From Bacillus norwichensis (GTDB lineage: Bacteria; Bacillota; Bacilli; Bacillales; Bacillaceae_C): a stretch of DNA of 64,000 nt. Where the stretch lies: the NCBI RefSeq assembly GCF_014836955.1, contig NZ_JACSPV010000002.1, forward strand, positions 124,001-188,000, in the 5' to 3' direction. Each line of letters begins with the position of its first letter. The stretch's first letter is position 1. A program made the translations under genes and the position numbers. Shown piece after piece: positions 38,238 through 46,819 of this stretch. Below the pieces are notes generated by a model, which did not search any database, had not been told where the DNA came from, and saw nothing but the letters and a program-made list of their open reading frames with translations.

Positions 38238-38687
38238 ATGAAAAATAAAACAGTAAACTTCTTGAATTCGGCTATTCACTATTGCATCTTAGTGGAAAAT
38301 TTAAACTCCAATCAGGAAACAGACAAATTAAAAAGTCTAGTTATTTCTCTAATGGACTTATATTCCAAAGCCCTGCTTCTTCCCGATGTTGAACCTGAAA
38401 ATGCAGCTTTACATGAATTTAATATTTCACTTCCCCAAGTTAACTTCGAACAATACGAGTATTACTGGGAGGTCTTTAACCCATATAACTTTGAAGCGCC
38501 AGTGTGTAACAGCTTGTCGGATGATGTCTTAAATATTTACAAGGATGTTAAAGAAGGAATCCTATTGTTTGAACGAAAAAAGCAAAAAGAGGCGATCTGG
38601 CATTGGAAATTTCAATTCCAAACACACTGGGGCGGTCATGCTGTGGACGCCATAAGAGCGTTACATTCAGCCAATATAGCTGAATAA
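38238..38687 (+). CDS. DUF5063-like protein
   Basis: A 149-residue soluble helical protein with VNFLNSAIHYCILVEN, LMDLYSKALLLPDVEP and the C-terminal signature WHWKFQFQTHWGGHAVDAIR, as in DUF5063. The function of this family is unknown; stand-alone copies are common in accessory regions. It lies 72 bases after dedA, with GAGGAAAAAA before its ATG. Confidence 0.75.
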   Translation: MKNKTVNFLNSAIHYCILVENLNSNQETDKLKSLVISLMDLYSKALLLPDVEPENAALHEFNISLPQVNFEQYEYYWEVFNPYNFEAPVCNSLSDDVLNIYKDVKEGILLFERKKQKEAIWHWKFQFQTHWGGHAVDAIRALHSANIAE

Positions 38688-38850
38688 TGACAAGGGGGAA
38701 TAACCGAAACACGGATTATATCGATGATGTTAAAGCAGGTCAAAATGTTATAAGTGGGATGAAATTGTTCTATTTTTGAACGGGATAAAAGAGGAAATGT
38801 CTGATAGATTGAGTTTGAAACAATAGACGAAGAAAAATATGTAGATTAAA

Positions 38851-38882
38851 ACAAGCCCGGTATTCTGCCGGGCTTTATTATT
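38851..38882. terminator. Bidirectional terminator before yjcH end
   Basis: AAGCCCGG / CCGGGCTT hairpin with T-rich flanks on both strands. Confidence 0.8.
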
Positions 38883-38931
38883 TATCTGCCGATAGTAATA
38901 ACGATATATACTGAAATAAAATTCGAATAGC

Positions 38932-39654
38932 CTAGCGGGGGAACATCATTGATAATGCTCGTTTAACGTCCGGCTGCCAGGATTTCCAAGAGTGCCCACC
39001 ATCAATTTCTTCATAAAAGGAATCAAATCCTTTTTCCTCAAACGCTTGGTGCAGCTCACGGTTTGGTGTTAAAAAGTCTTCCACACGTTCCGGTGAAAAT
39101 TTGATTTCATTTTCTCTATTGCCGATTACATGATAAACGTCCAATAGATCAGGCGTTTTATGGGAGCGGACGGTGGCAAGCACTTCATCATTTACATAAG
39201 GAGAATGTAAAATTACTTTCCCGAAAGTATGCGGATATTCAATTGCTGTCATTAAGGAAACAGTCGCAGCAAGGCTGTCTCCCATAAGGGATCGGCATTT
39301 TCCAACACCACCGGTAGGATATTGCGTTTCCAGCCACGGAACAAGCTCATGTGCCAAAAACCTTATGTATGATTCATTCTGCTCGCCATCTGGATGATAC
39401 TTATTCCGACGGTCTTTCACATTTTTATAAGGGATGCCGACGATAACCAGATTTTCAATTTTTTCCTCAGCGATAAGCTCATCAGCAAACCTTGCCAGCC
39501 TGCCCATCTGGAAATAATCTTTTCCGTCTTGAACAATCAACAGAGAGTATTTGTATAGTGGTGAATATCCAGCAGGCAGATAAATTAATAAGCTTATCAT
39601 CTCATTCAGTTCTTGACTTGTAAATTCCATTTCTTTAATAGTTCCTTGGCGCAT
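38932..39654 (-). CDS. yjcH: Alpha/beta-hydrolase esterase YjcH
   Basis: A 240-residue esterase of the enterochelin-esterase/esterase-D type. The nucleophile motif appears as SLMGDSLAATVSL (G-D-S-L-A), then the acid in a C-terminal VEDF region and the catalytic His in EEIDGGHSWKSW. The substrate is unknown. It is the orthologue of B. subtilis YjcH, separated here from yjcFG by an accessory insertion. RBS GGAGG lies before the ATG. Confidence 0.9.
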   Translation of the reverse strand: MRQGTIKEMEFTSQELNEMISLLIYLPAGYSPLYKYSLLIVQDGKDYFQMGRLARFADELIAEEKIENLVIVGIPYKNVKDRRNKYHPDGEQNESYIRFLAHELVPWLETQYPTGGVGKCRSLMGDSLAATVSLMTAIEYPHTFGKVILHSPYVNDEVLATVRSHKTPDLLDVYHVIGNRENEIKFSPERVEDFLTPNRELHQAFEEKGFDSFYEEIDGGHSWKSWQPDVKRALSMMFPR

Positions 39655-39841
39655 CCCAATGCCGTCCTCCTTTTGAATAGGTTGTCTGGTCTTATTGTAT
39701 CATACGAACAATTCAGAGGTTAAAAACCAGGTTTGTATTCTTTTAATAGGGAAAGGATAGAAATAGTGATACGACAAGTGTTTAGAGCTTGTAAAAAAGG
39801 CTGTCTAACCTGGATTGCATCAAAAAGAAGGAGGATTTTAA

Positions 39842-40846
39842 ATGACTAGAAAATTTCTAGCTGAAATCGCATTTATGTTCATGCTCTCATTAGTACTGGC
39901 AGCTTGCGGTGGAGGAAACGATAAAAGCAAGGACAAAGCGGGAGAAGGCGAAAAGGGGAAGGGATATGGTGTAAAAGATATTAAAATAGCTACTGGGGGG
40001 ACAGGTGGTACCTATTATCCACTCGGAGGAGACCTTGCCAATTTCATTCAGAAGGCTACAGGGGTTGAGACGAATGCGGTCACTTCCGGCGCATCTACTG
40101 AAAATCTGGCAATGATCAAAAAGGGAGAAGCAGAAGTTGCCTTTACTCAGACGGACATCGCTACATATGCGGTTGAAGGAACTAACATGTTTAAAGAAAA
40201 AGTGGACAACATCAAAGGAATGGGAGGGCTGTATCCAGAAACAATCCAACTGGTCACAACAGAAAAATCTGGAATTCACTCAGTAGAGGATTTAAAGGGA
40301 AAGAAGGTTTCTGTTGGAGAATCTGAGTCGGGAACACTTGCCAATGCGGAACAAATTCTTGAAATGTATGGATTGTCTCTTGATGATGTAAAAGCCCATG
40401 ACTTATCTTTTGATGATTCCATGGCTGGAATGCAGGACGGTACAATTGATGCTGCTTTTATAACTGCATCAACACCTACAGGTGCAGTGGAAGGTTTATC
40501 CGCAACTGAAAAAGTTGTCATTGTCCCAATTGATCAAGATAAGATCACTGCTTTGATTGAAAAATATCCTTATTATTCTAAGGAAACAATCAAAAAAGGA
40601 ACATATGATGCAAAAAATGACATTCATACAGTAGCAGTCCAGGCCATGCTTGTTGTTAAGTCGGATTTATCAGATGATCTTGTCTATGAAATGACAAAAG
40701 CCATTTACGAGAATAGAGATAAAATCAGTCATGAAAAAGGGAAGCAAATCAATGTTGAACAAGCATTGAATGGAATGACCATCGACCTTCATCCAGGTGC
40801 AAAAAAATACTTTGATGAAAAAGGTATTACTACAGGGACTAAGTAG
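39842..40846 (+). CDS. TAXI-family TRAP transporter substrate-binding lipoprotein
   Basis: A 334-residue lipoprotein with signal peptide and lipobox VLAACGGG (Cys about residue 21), a Lys/Gly-rich linker, then IATGGTGGTYYPLGGDLANF. That opening, and DAAFITASTPTGAV, is typical of TAXI binding proteins, which bind small carboxylates such as glutamate. Usually a fused DctQM permease gene follows; here prophage debris follows after 87 bases, so the binding protein is orphaned unless a permease exists elsewhere. Confidence 0.9.
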   Translation: MTRKFLAEIAFMFMLSLVLAACGGGNDKSKDKAGEGEKGKGYGVKDIKIATGGTGGTYYPLGGDLANFIQKATGVETNAVTSGASTENLAMIKKGEAEVAFTQTDIATYAVEGTNMFKEKVDNIKGMGGLYPETIQLVTTEKSGIHSVEDLKGKKVSVGESESGTLANAEQILEMYGLSLDDVKAHDLSFDDSMAGMQDGTIDAAFITASTPTGAVEGLSATEKVVIVPIDQDKITALIEKYPYYSKETIKKGTYDAKNDIHTVAVQAMLVVKSDLSDDLVYEMTKAIYENRDKISHEKGKQINVEQALNGMTIDLHPGAKKYFDEKGITTGTK

Positions 40847-40933
40847 CGGAAATGAGTGCGGAGAATAAGGGGATGCCTCCTTCGAAGACGAAAAGGATAA
40901 TAAAAACCATCTAATATCAACATTGCTTAAGAG

Positions 40934-41239
40934 ATGCTGAGAAAGGAGTTTAAGAAGGCTAAGAATCTCGGTGGTGTGAAGGTTGCAGAAGATACTGGTG
41001 TCACTCGCTTCCGTTCCCTCTTAATCTATCGAGCAACTGTTGAAGAAGATCGGAAGAAGCTTTGGAATAACAAAGAAGCTTGGAGATCACTGAATGTGGT
41101 AAATGGACCTGATCTCATTGATAAAGTGTTAAAGGCAGGAGAGAAAAAGGCCATTATCGACAAAATCGATGAAATTAGTGGCTATAACGACGAAACGGAT
41201 GAAATCATAAAAAACTCTTCGGTGCAGAAGGAAAGATAA
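40934..41239 (+). CDS. Prophage tail assembly chaperone, short form (XkdN-like, N-terminally truncated)
   Basis: A 101-residue product resembling the C-terminal part of XkdN: VNGPDLIDKVLKAGEKKAI followed by IDEISGYNDETDEIIKN. About the first 50 residues of full-length relatives are missing. At the end, codons ATA AAA AAC present the canonical slippery heptamer A AAA AAC (41209-41215), after which a -1 shift adds a second domain. Part of a PBSX-like remnant. Confidence 0.75.
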   Translation: MLRKEFKKAKNLGGVKVAEDTGVTRFRSLLIYRATVEEDRKKLWNNKEAWRSLNVVNGPDLIDKVLKAGEKKAIIDKIDEISGYNDETDEIIKNSSVQKER

Positions 41240-41382
41240 CCCTCCTGCATGAGATTTTTCAACGAACGGGTAAACTCCCCGACGAAATTATGAGCAAACC
41301 GGAGGGCATACAAAAGTTTGCTCTTTTATCGATGCAAGAGCAGTTAAAACGAGAACATGAAGAACGCCAAGCGATAAAATGA
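41215..41382 (+). CDS. -1 frame extension of the tail assembly chaperone
   Basis: After slippage at 41209-41215 the ribosome would read LFGAEGKITLLHEIFQRTG and continue KLPDEIM to a stop at 41380, adding 55 residues (total about 149). The frame has no start codon of its own. The G/GT-type frameshift is conserved in tailed phages, where the long form loads the tape-measure protein. The tape-measure remnant follows 21 bases later. Confidence 0.75.
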   Translation, partial: LFGAEGKITLLHEIFQRTGKLPDEIMSKPEGIQKFALLSMQEQLKREHEERQAIK

Positions 41383-41403
41383 CAATCGAAGGGAGGGAAG
41401 TAG

Positions 41404-42315
41404 GTGGCTAAAGAGATATATCGGATTGAGATTCCCATTGAGACGAAAGACAATTATAGCAAGGGGTTAGACAAGGCAAAGAGAGATGTTGAAAGCCTTG
41501 AGAAATCAGCAAAGCAGTCCGGAAAAGGGATGTCAGAACTGGGCAAGAGTGCTCAAAGTGCTGCAAAAGGCGTTGAAAAAATTGGCGGATCTGCAAGTAG
41601 GTCTGAGGGACAAGTGTCCAGATTTCAAAGTGTCGTGCAGCGGACCAGAGACAGACTGAGGGACTTGTCTGGCCGGAAATGGGAATTAACTTTGCGTGCA
41701 GTCTATAGAGCATCGCATGTCATCAGAAGTGCAAGCTCGATGGCCAGTAGTTTCGCTGGTAAAACGTACAGTATCACGTTACGAGCCGTTGATATGGTTA
41801 CACGTCCTTTGCGAGGTATCATGAACGCCGCCACTTCCACTCTCGGAGTTGTGGGAGCAGCAGGAGGAATCGGTGCAGGTGTGGTACTTCCTCTTAAAAT
41901 CAAGATGGATCGGCAGAGTGTCACAACCGCCTTTGAGGTATTGCTAGGAAGTAGGGGAAAAGCAGATCAGCGAATTACCGAACTGACTGAATTTGCCGGG
42001 ACGACACCCTACACTCGCGACACGCTTTCCGCTATTGCTAAAAAATACAAAACGACTGTTAATGAGTTGGTCAAGCTCAATGGCATTAAAAATCCAAACC
42101 TCATCAAAGTCGGCCAAAAAATTAAACTGCCTGTAGCAACATCTCCCAAGCCAAAAGGTGATCAAAAGACAACATCAGTTGTCGATTATCTCAAATCAAT
42201 TGGTGCTGATTCATCTCTTGCTAATCGGAAGAAGTTGGCGGCCAAATATGGTATTAAAAACTATACTGGTACAGCTACTCAAAATACGCAGCTACTTAAA
42301 AAGTTGCGAGGATAA
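41404..42315 (+). pseudogene. Chimera of phage tape-measure N-terminus and endolysin-type LysM C-terminus
   Basis: A 303-residue frame. Residues 1 to about 205 match an XkdO-type tape measure: coiled, Lys/Ser-rich start, [20 protein letters not shown], Gly-rich hydrophobic stretch, [19 protein letters not shown]. It then joins at about 42015 to a LysM domain ([20 protein letters not shown]...KVGQKIKLP) and a terminal [20 protein letters not shown] domain, as at the end of phage amidases. Full tape measures are usually over 1000 residues, so an internal deletion fused two phage genes. GTG start behind GGGAGGG. Confidence 0.8.
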
Positions 42316-42321
42316 ATTATA

Positions 42322-42353
42322 AAAGGCCCGGCGTTGACCGGGCTTAGTTTTTT
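42322..42353 (+). terminator. Terminator of the prophage remnant
   Basis: GGCCCGGCGTTGACCGGGCT hairpin plus T tract. A diverged second copy lies at 43615-43645. Confidence 0.8.
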
Positions 42354-42625
42354 CACGGCATACACTTTAATTCTCCGGGTTTCTCCACAATGGCGCCCTT
42401 TTGCGGAATAGCCACCAATCCTTGTTTGTCATTCGTATGATGTATTGAGCTCTCGTTCTTCGTTAGCTTAACAAAGAGGCCTTGATTTTTCTTGTTTGAG
42501 ATTATTATTTGCTTTTCATTTTTAGACAAAATCTAGTCTACAACCAATCGCTGCAACTTTTTTCAACCCGTCTTGTCCTCTCTTCATATCAGTCTATGAA
42601 CGGGGCGGGAAGGCTGCCATAAAGA
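42354..42625. other. Intergenic region without recognisable genes
   Basis: About 270 bases between the prophage terminator and the DinB-like gene hold only short frames and no clear motif. Confidence 0.5.
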
Positions 42626-42627
42626 AA

Positions 42628-42664
42628 GAACGGAAGCCGCGTTTTCCGCGCAGCTTCCGTCCCG
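42628..42664 (-). terminator. Terminator of the DinB-like gene
   Basis: On the minus strand GGAAGCTGCGCGG...CGCGGCTTCC, then TTCTTTCTTT. Confidence 0.7.
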
Positions 42665-42677
42665 ATCTTCCGGACAA

Positions 42678-43187
42678 CTAACTCAAATACCGATTTCGGA
42701 TGACCCCCATGTGATGAATCTCGTGTCCTGCAATGCCGTACGCGAGGGCACGCGCCGTAATGCTTGCGTTGTTGGCTGTGCCTTTGCAGGACCACGCCTT
42801 CGCCGGTAACCCGCGAAGCAGTGTGATCGTCGATTGCCGTACGGCCCGGTAGTCTTCGGCCAATTGCGCGGTTGTCCAGCTCCCGAAAGGAGGCATGAAC
42901 AATTCCTGGTCGAAACCGGACAGAGGCGTCTGGTCCCCTCTTGCGATTCGGAGCAGGCGGTAGGTCATGACGCGTTCTCCGTCTGCGATGTGGCCCACGA
43001 CTTCTTTCAGCGTCCATTTTCCTTCTGCATACCGATACGCACCATGGCTTTCGGTCAACGATGCCAGCAGCTCGGTCATTTGCTTTTCCTGGGCGAGTAG
43101 AATGTCGATGATGTTGCCATCCGGCACCAACCGGATATACTCTCCGAAGTCCCCGGCATATTCTTCTTCTGACGGTCTTTGATTCAT
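42678..43187 (-). CDS. DinB-like family protein
   Basis: A 169-residue four-helix protein of the DinB_2/YfiT-like superfamily. Putative metal ligands are His in EVVGHIADGE and the terminal AGHEIHHMGVI. Members include thiol-dependent S-transferases. The third-codon positions are strongly G/C, unlike every neighbour, indicating transfer from a GC-richer firmicute such as a Paenibacillus relative. RBS AGAGGTG precedes the ATG. Confidence 0.85.
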   Translation of the reverse strand: MNQRPSEEEYAGDFGEYIRLVPDGNIIDILLAQEKQMTELLASLTESHGAYRYAEGKWTLKEVVGHIADGERVMTYRLLRIARGDQTPLSGFDQELFMPPFGSWTTAQLAEDYRAVRQSTITLLRGLPAKAWSCKGTANNASITARALAYGIAGHEIHHMGVIRNRYLS

Positions 43188-44077
43188 GCGTAATCACCTC
43201 TCTATGGAGTTATAGAAAATTAAAATGCTCTTTCCAATGCTCTACCGCGATTTTTTTTTTGCGAATTTCGTAATTTCGGCATGTATAATGAATTCGCGAA
43301 AGGATAAAACTTTCCTTCCAATAATTGAGTGTAAGCAACCACTTAGTTGGTTGGTGGCCACGCTAAACTGCAATTCAATAATAATTATCTCAATTTTTCA
43401 TAATTTCCGCAATAAATTATTCGATATAATGACCCTTTAATGGAATAACCATGATTTTAGTTTTTAAACAACTTTATCTCATTAACAAAAAAATCCCTTG
43501 GATTATGAAGTCGTGGAGGACCAAAATCAAGGGAAAAGTAAGATTTGAAAATTACATCTAGCATATCTAACTTTGGGATAAAAACAAGCCTCTTTCGTTC
43601 GACATTACTAGACAGTCCGGCGTTGACTGTGCTTTAATTTTTTCCAGATTGAAGATTATGCAGCCGACCAATTAGAAAAAAGAAGCTCTTATCGTACAAA
43701 ATGAATATTAATTTTTGCAGAAGCCTTTTAAAAATAGTCAAAAATGAAAAAGTTAGGTAAAACTTCCTCGGAATTGGTTTAAGATCGTTAATAACATCAA
43801 AAAACAAGACCAAATATAGGGGACTGCATGGATTTTTTACCATGAGGACAGTATAAGAAATGTATTTGATAATGTTATATTGAGCCACTTTTAAGCGGTT
43901 CGATCACATAAAAAATGAGCCACTAGATTTCCAATTTTTATAACCTCTCTTATGATTGAAAGTGCCTAAACTTTTAATTTGTGAATATTTTTGTTCATAA
44001 TAAAAATGAATAGTTACCTGTAACTTTGTCACATAAATATATTAAAAAGAAAATAGTTTAAAGGAGGGGGAGAGTTT
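43188..44077. other. 890-base gene-poor stretch
   Basis: Contains a diverged copy of the prophage terminator (43615-43645), two direct TGAGCCACT words (43881-43889 and 43916-43924) like an insertion-sequence end, and otherwise A/T-rich sequence with unconvincing frames on both strands. Confidence 0.5.
43881..43924. mobile_element. Possible insertion-sequence terminus remnant
   Basis: TGAGCCACT occurs twice, 35 bases apart, in direct orientation around GCGGTTCGATCA. Multiple terminal direct repeats are typical of IS21-family ends. No transposase gene is present. Confidence 0.3.
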
Positions 44078-44512
44078 ATGAAAAAAATTGTAAAGAGCAC
44101 AATAGCAATTATTATGATGTGTATTTTATCTGCGACAGTTTCTGCAGAAAAAAAGAATAATATCGATGAATTATTAGAGCCTTATCAGAAGGCTGTTGAC
44201 AAAGTTAATGAGGATGGTTCTGACTTCTTTATTCCGGAAAATACAAAAGAGGAAGTTTACAACAATATTAAAGATATGACTCCAAAAGAAGTTGAGGAAA
44301 TGCTTAAGTATGAATACAAGACATTTACATTAAATCCAACCTGCAGGAATTCATCCAACGCTGATAATAAAAAAGAGAGTGCTATAAATGGTTCTTTAGG
44401 GTCTCAAACAAAAGATGAAGACTATATTAAAGAAAGTGCTAAGGGTAAAAGGACTGAACCAGGTTATATACCTAACGCTAAAGGTGATATAAATTTATTA
44501 CCACTTAAATAA
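44078..44512 (+). CDS. Secreted protein of unknown function
   Basis: A 144-residue protein with a classic signal peptide (KKIVKSTIAIIMMC core, cleavage after TVSA at about residue 23). The mature part is charged and Asn/Lys-rich with DMTPKEVEEMLKYEYKTF. The strong AAGGAGGGGG ribosome-binding site supports expression. No domain recognised. It lies just before the possible integrase tail and tRNA-Val, in the mobile region. Confidence 0.65.
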   Translation: MKKIVKSTIAIIMMCILSATVSAEKKNNIDELLEPYQKAVDKVNEDGSDFFIPENTKEEVYNNIKDMTPKEVEEMLKYEYKTFTLNPTCRNSSNADNKKESAINGSLGSQTKDEDYIKESAKGKRTEPGYIPNAKGDINLLPLK

Positions 44513-44712
44513 AATGGCTTCGTTTCCTTCGTTCCAGGCATACCCCGAACCCTCACTGTAATAGGAAATGTTATGTGTGAACAGGCTAACTAAAGGCAGC
44601 AATGGGCAGAGTTTGGAATACGTTATGGTCCAGATGTCACCATTAATTTTAAAATGTATTAAAAAATATTGATGAGGTTGCAAATAAAATTGAAGTTTTT
44701 TTATTTACTAAC

Positions 44713-44790
44713 ACATAATAAAACACTTAAAAACATTACATTACAAGCGAATTGTCGGCAAGATGTCGGCGAAGCATTAAAAAAATAAAA
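44713..44790 (+). pseudogene. Possible integrase C-terminal fragment
   Basis: A short open frame ending LKNITLQANCRQDVGEALKK lies next to a tRNA gene. It is reminiscent of tyrosine-recombinase tails, but only about 25 codons follow an in-frame stop, so the call is weak. Confidence 0.25.
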
Positions 44791-44843
44791 AAGAGCGACT
44801 CCTTATTAATATAGGAATCGCTCCATTTCAACGTTTTGATTGA

Positions 44844-44916
44844 TGATTCCGACTGGGTTCGAACCAGCGACCTCCACCCTGTCAAGGTGGCGCTCTCCCA
44901 GCTGAGCTACGGAATC
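44844..44916 (-). tRNA. tRNA-Val (GAC anticodon)
   Basis: On the minus strand the acceptor arm is GATTCCG / CGGAATC. The D arm is GCTC...GAGC, and the anticodon stem is CCACC / GGTGG around loop TTGACAG, giving anticodon GAC (Val). The T arm CTGGTTCGAACCAG follows. The genomic sequence has no CCA end. It stands alone rather than in a tRNA cluster, at the edge of mobile debris. Confidence 0.93.
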
Positions 44917-45309
44917 AATATGTAATAATCAATTCGACAATTAATAATATATAATGTTTAGCTCTAAAAGTCAACTAGTATTCTTAAAAAAGTTTTTCAC
45001 TGTTAGAAAGTCAGCCAGTTGATCAAGGAAGAGCCCTTTTTTAAGTTCATAATTTTGTTTTTTTAGTAGGATAATTCCGAATACTAATCCCTAAATAGTT
45101 ATCACAACACCGACTATAAGGAAAGTTATGGATATATTCACCTATCGGTAAATAATACGTTATTGTGACTCTATCCCAATAAAAAATCATGAAATGAACT
45201 TTACCTACTCTTATAATTTAATTTTACAAATGATGATCAATTCTTCTTTATGGTAAATACTATCGTGAAGCGCAAAAAGCATGGGTGATTGGCTTTTACT
45301 GGAGGAGCG
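44917..45309. other. 393-base region without recognisable features
   Basis: A/T-rich sequence with only short frames. No terminator or repeat beyond simple A/T tracts was seen. Confidence 0.5.
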
Positions 45310-45507
45310 TTACTGCTTTAAATATGGTCCCAATCCCAAGTTTATCATTATAGTTTTGAAAATGTCCTTTAACGTTTGTCCATTAATCTTTGCTTTTTCT
45401 ACGAATTCCTTAGGGTTTTCAATATAATGGTTCATTTGCATTAAGTAATATATTAATCTGTTATAATCCATTTTGTGTTCAGGTGAAGCATCATCAAGAA
45501 TGTTCAT
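45310..45507 (-). CDS. Hypothetical 65-residue protein
   Basis: A soluble protein: acidic start, MDYNRLIYYLMQMNHYIENP, and a C-terminal FKTIMINLGLGPYLKQ. The ATG has only a weak upstream purine run, so the call is tentative. No family recognised. Confidence 0.35.
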   Translation of the reverse strand: MNILDDASPEHKMDYNRLIYYLMQMNHYIENPKEFVEKAKINGQTLKDIFKTIMINLGLGPYLKQ

Positions 45508-45666
45508 TGTACTTCTGCTTCTTAATCCTTAGCATACAATTGTTGTTCTGTTTGATTTTGGATATTTATGTAAAATTTATGTAAAATAAAACAAAAGAAA
45601 AGGTTGCGATTATAGAAGTCTATATTTTCGGGAAAACTGTATAATTCATACTAATTAGAGGTGTAT

Positions 45667-45918
45667 ATGAATAACTTTATTAAGATATTGGCTACTGCTA
45701 CTATAGCGATTTCTTTGCTGCTTTGGGTACCTAATATTATGTTTCAGGAAGCATCATCTTTATGGCTCTATACGTTTGTTGTTGCTGGACTGGGAATTAT
45801 TTTGTCAATAATGATTAAATCAAAAATATTGCTTATAGGGAACGCCATAGCATTTTTAAGTTTTTTTCCTGTCATGTTTGTTGGTTATATTTTCGACTTT
45901 GTTACGCAACTATTGTAG
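45667..45918 (+). CDS. Small three-helix membrane protein, family member 2
   Basis: An 83-residue hydrophobic protein containing WVPNIMFQEASSLWLYTFVV, the same block as the protein at 35718 (conserved W-x-PN-x-x-FQ-x-AS-x-LW). ATG 45667 is three bases after AGAGGTG; the in-frame GTG at 45661 is less likely. Function unknown. Confidence 0.65.
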   Translation: MNNFIKILATATIAISLLLWVPNIMFQEASSLWLYTFVVAGLGIILSIMIKSKILLIGNAIAFLSFFPVMFVGYIFDFVTQLL

Positions 45919-46080
45919 TTTTTAGCTAATGTGTTACTACTGTCACAGCTAAGTAAACAGTCAATAACTTTCATAATTTATTTCCAGAGGGAGCATGGAA
46001 GATGAGTGTTGGTAAAGATAACGAAGCGTAATGCCATGAATAGGGGTTTTGTTTCTAGCTAAAGTATTTCTGTATATGAT

Positions 46081-46170
46081 GAGATGAAAGCATATAGGGT
46101 TCAACCCCCGCTGGATTTCCAGAGGGAATTTATCGAGCAGAGCTCGAGAAAATCCTCCAAAATGTTTGAT
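46081..46170 (+). repeat. Dispersed element copy D (partial, diverged)
   Basis: Contains AGGGTTCAACCCCCGCTGGA, then GAATTTATCGAGC and the end CTCCAAAATGTTTGAT. These correspond to the middle and 3' end of copies A and C. The 5' hairpin is not recognisable. Confidence 0.55.
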
Positions 46171-46300
46171 TTGTTTTCAGCTAGTGAAAGTTTTAGTGGG
46201 TTCTATTAGAAAAGGATTATTTTTGTTTTTTAAATATAAATGCTGTAAGAGGGATTGTATTCCTTTGTAAGTACAATGTAACTTAAAGTGAGGTGGAACC

Positions 46301-46498
46301 ATGGGGGTGTGGTATTTATTAATTCTCCTTATTGGTATCGTTTTTTTAATAGCTGGAGCAACGAAAAAAGGGGTATCTCGTTCAGTTAAAATCGTTATAT
46401 TACTATTTGTTTTTGGAATTCTATTCATTCTAGTTTCTCTCCTATTACTGCTGCCGGGAAGCTCTTATATTTTAGATGAACTATTAAGAATAAGATAA
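46301..46498 (+). CDS. Small two-helix membrane protein
   Basis: A 65-residue protein: WYLLILLIGIVFLIAGA helix, basic linker (TKKGVSRSVK), second helix, short tail. GTGAGGTGG precedes the ATG. A terminator hairpin AGCGGTCA...TGACCGCT lies at 46556-46589. Function unknown. Confidence 0.6.
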   Translation: MGVWYLLILLIGIVFLIAGATKKGVSRSVKIVILLFVFGILFILVSLLLLLPGSSYILDELLRIR

Positions 46499-46554
46499 AT
46501 GAAGAAACAGCTAAATTTTTTACAGATTTTGCAATTCTTAGCTGTATTGTTTGT

Positions 46555-46596
46555 TAGCGGTCAGGTGTTGTTAGCACATGACCGCTTCTTTATTAT
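46555..46596 (+). terminator. Terminator hairpin
   Basis: AGCGGTCAGGTG / CACATGACCGCT stem followed by TCTTTATT. Confidence 0.7.
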
Positions 46597-46819
46597 AAAA
46601 GGGCTAGGTATTCCACCCAACCTTTCCTTGATCACTCCCCCATAATAATCTGTTTTGGCATGTGGTTCTTGAGCCCACTTAACAACTGAGAAAACGTCCT
46701 TTATTTAGGAGAATAATAATCCTCAAAAGGAAAGATTATTTTCTTTCTGATAACGGATGTAGTGAAATACTTTGTCTATCTTTGGCAAGTGGCAATGAGT
46801 TTATGGTAATATATGTAAA

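Noticed and set aside
43225-43440. 71-codon plus-strand frame in the gene-poor region
   Set aside because: No ribosome-binding site, no family resemblance and no coding-like composition.
43634-43888. 84-codon minus-strand frame near the possible insertion-sequence end
   Set aside because: A/T-driven Phe/Leu/Lys composition, no ribosome-binding site and no recognisable domain.
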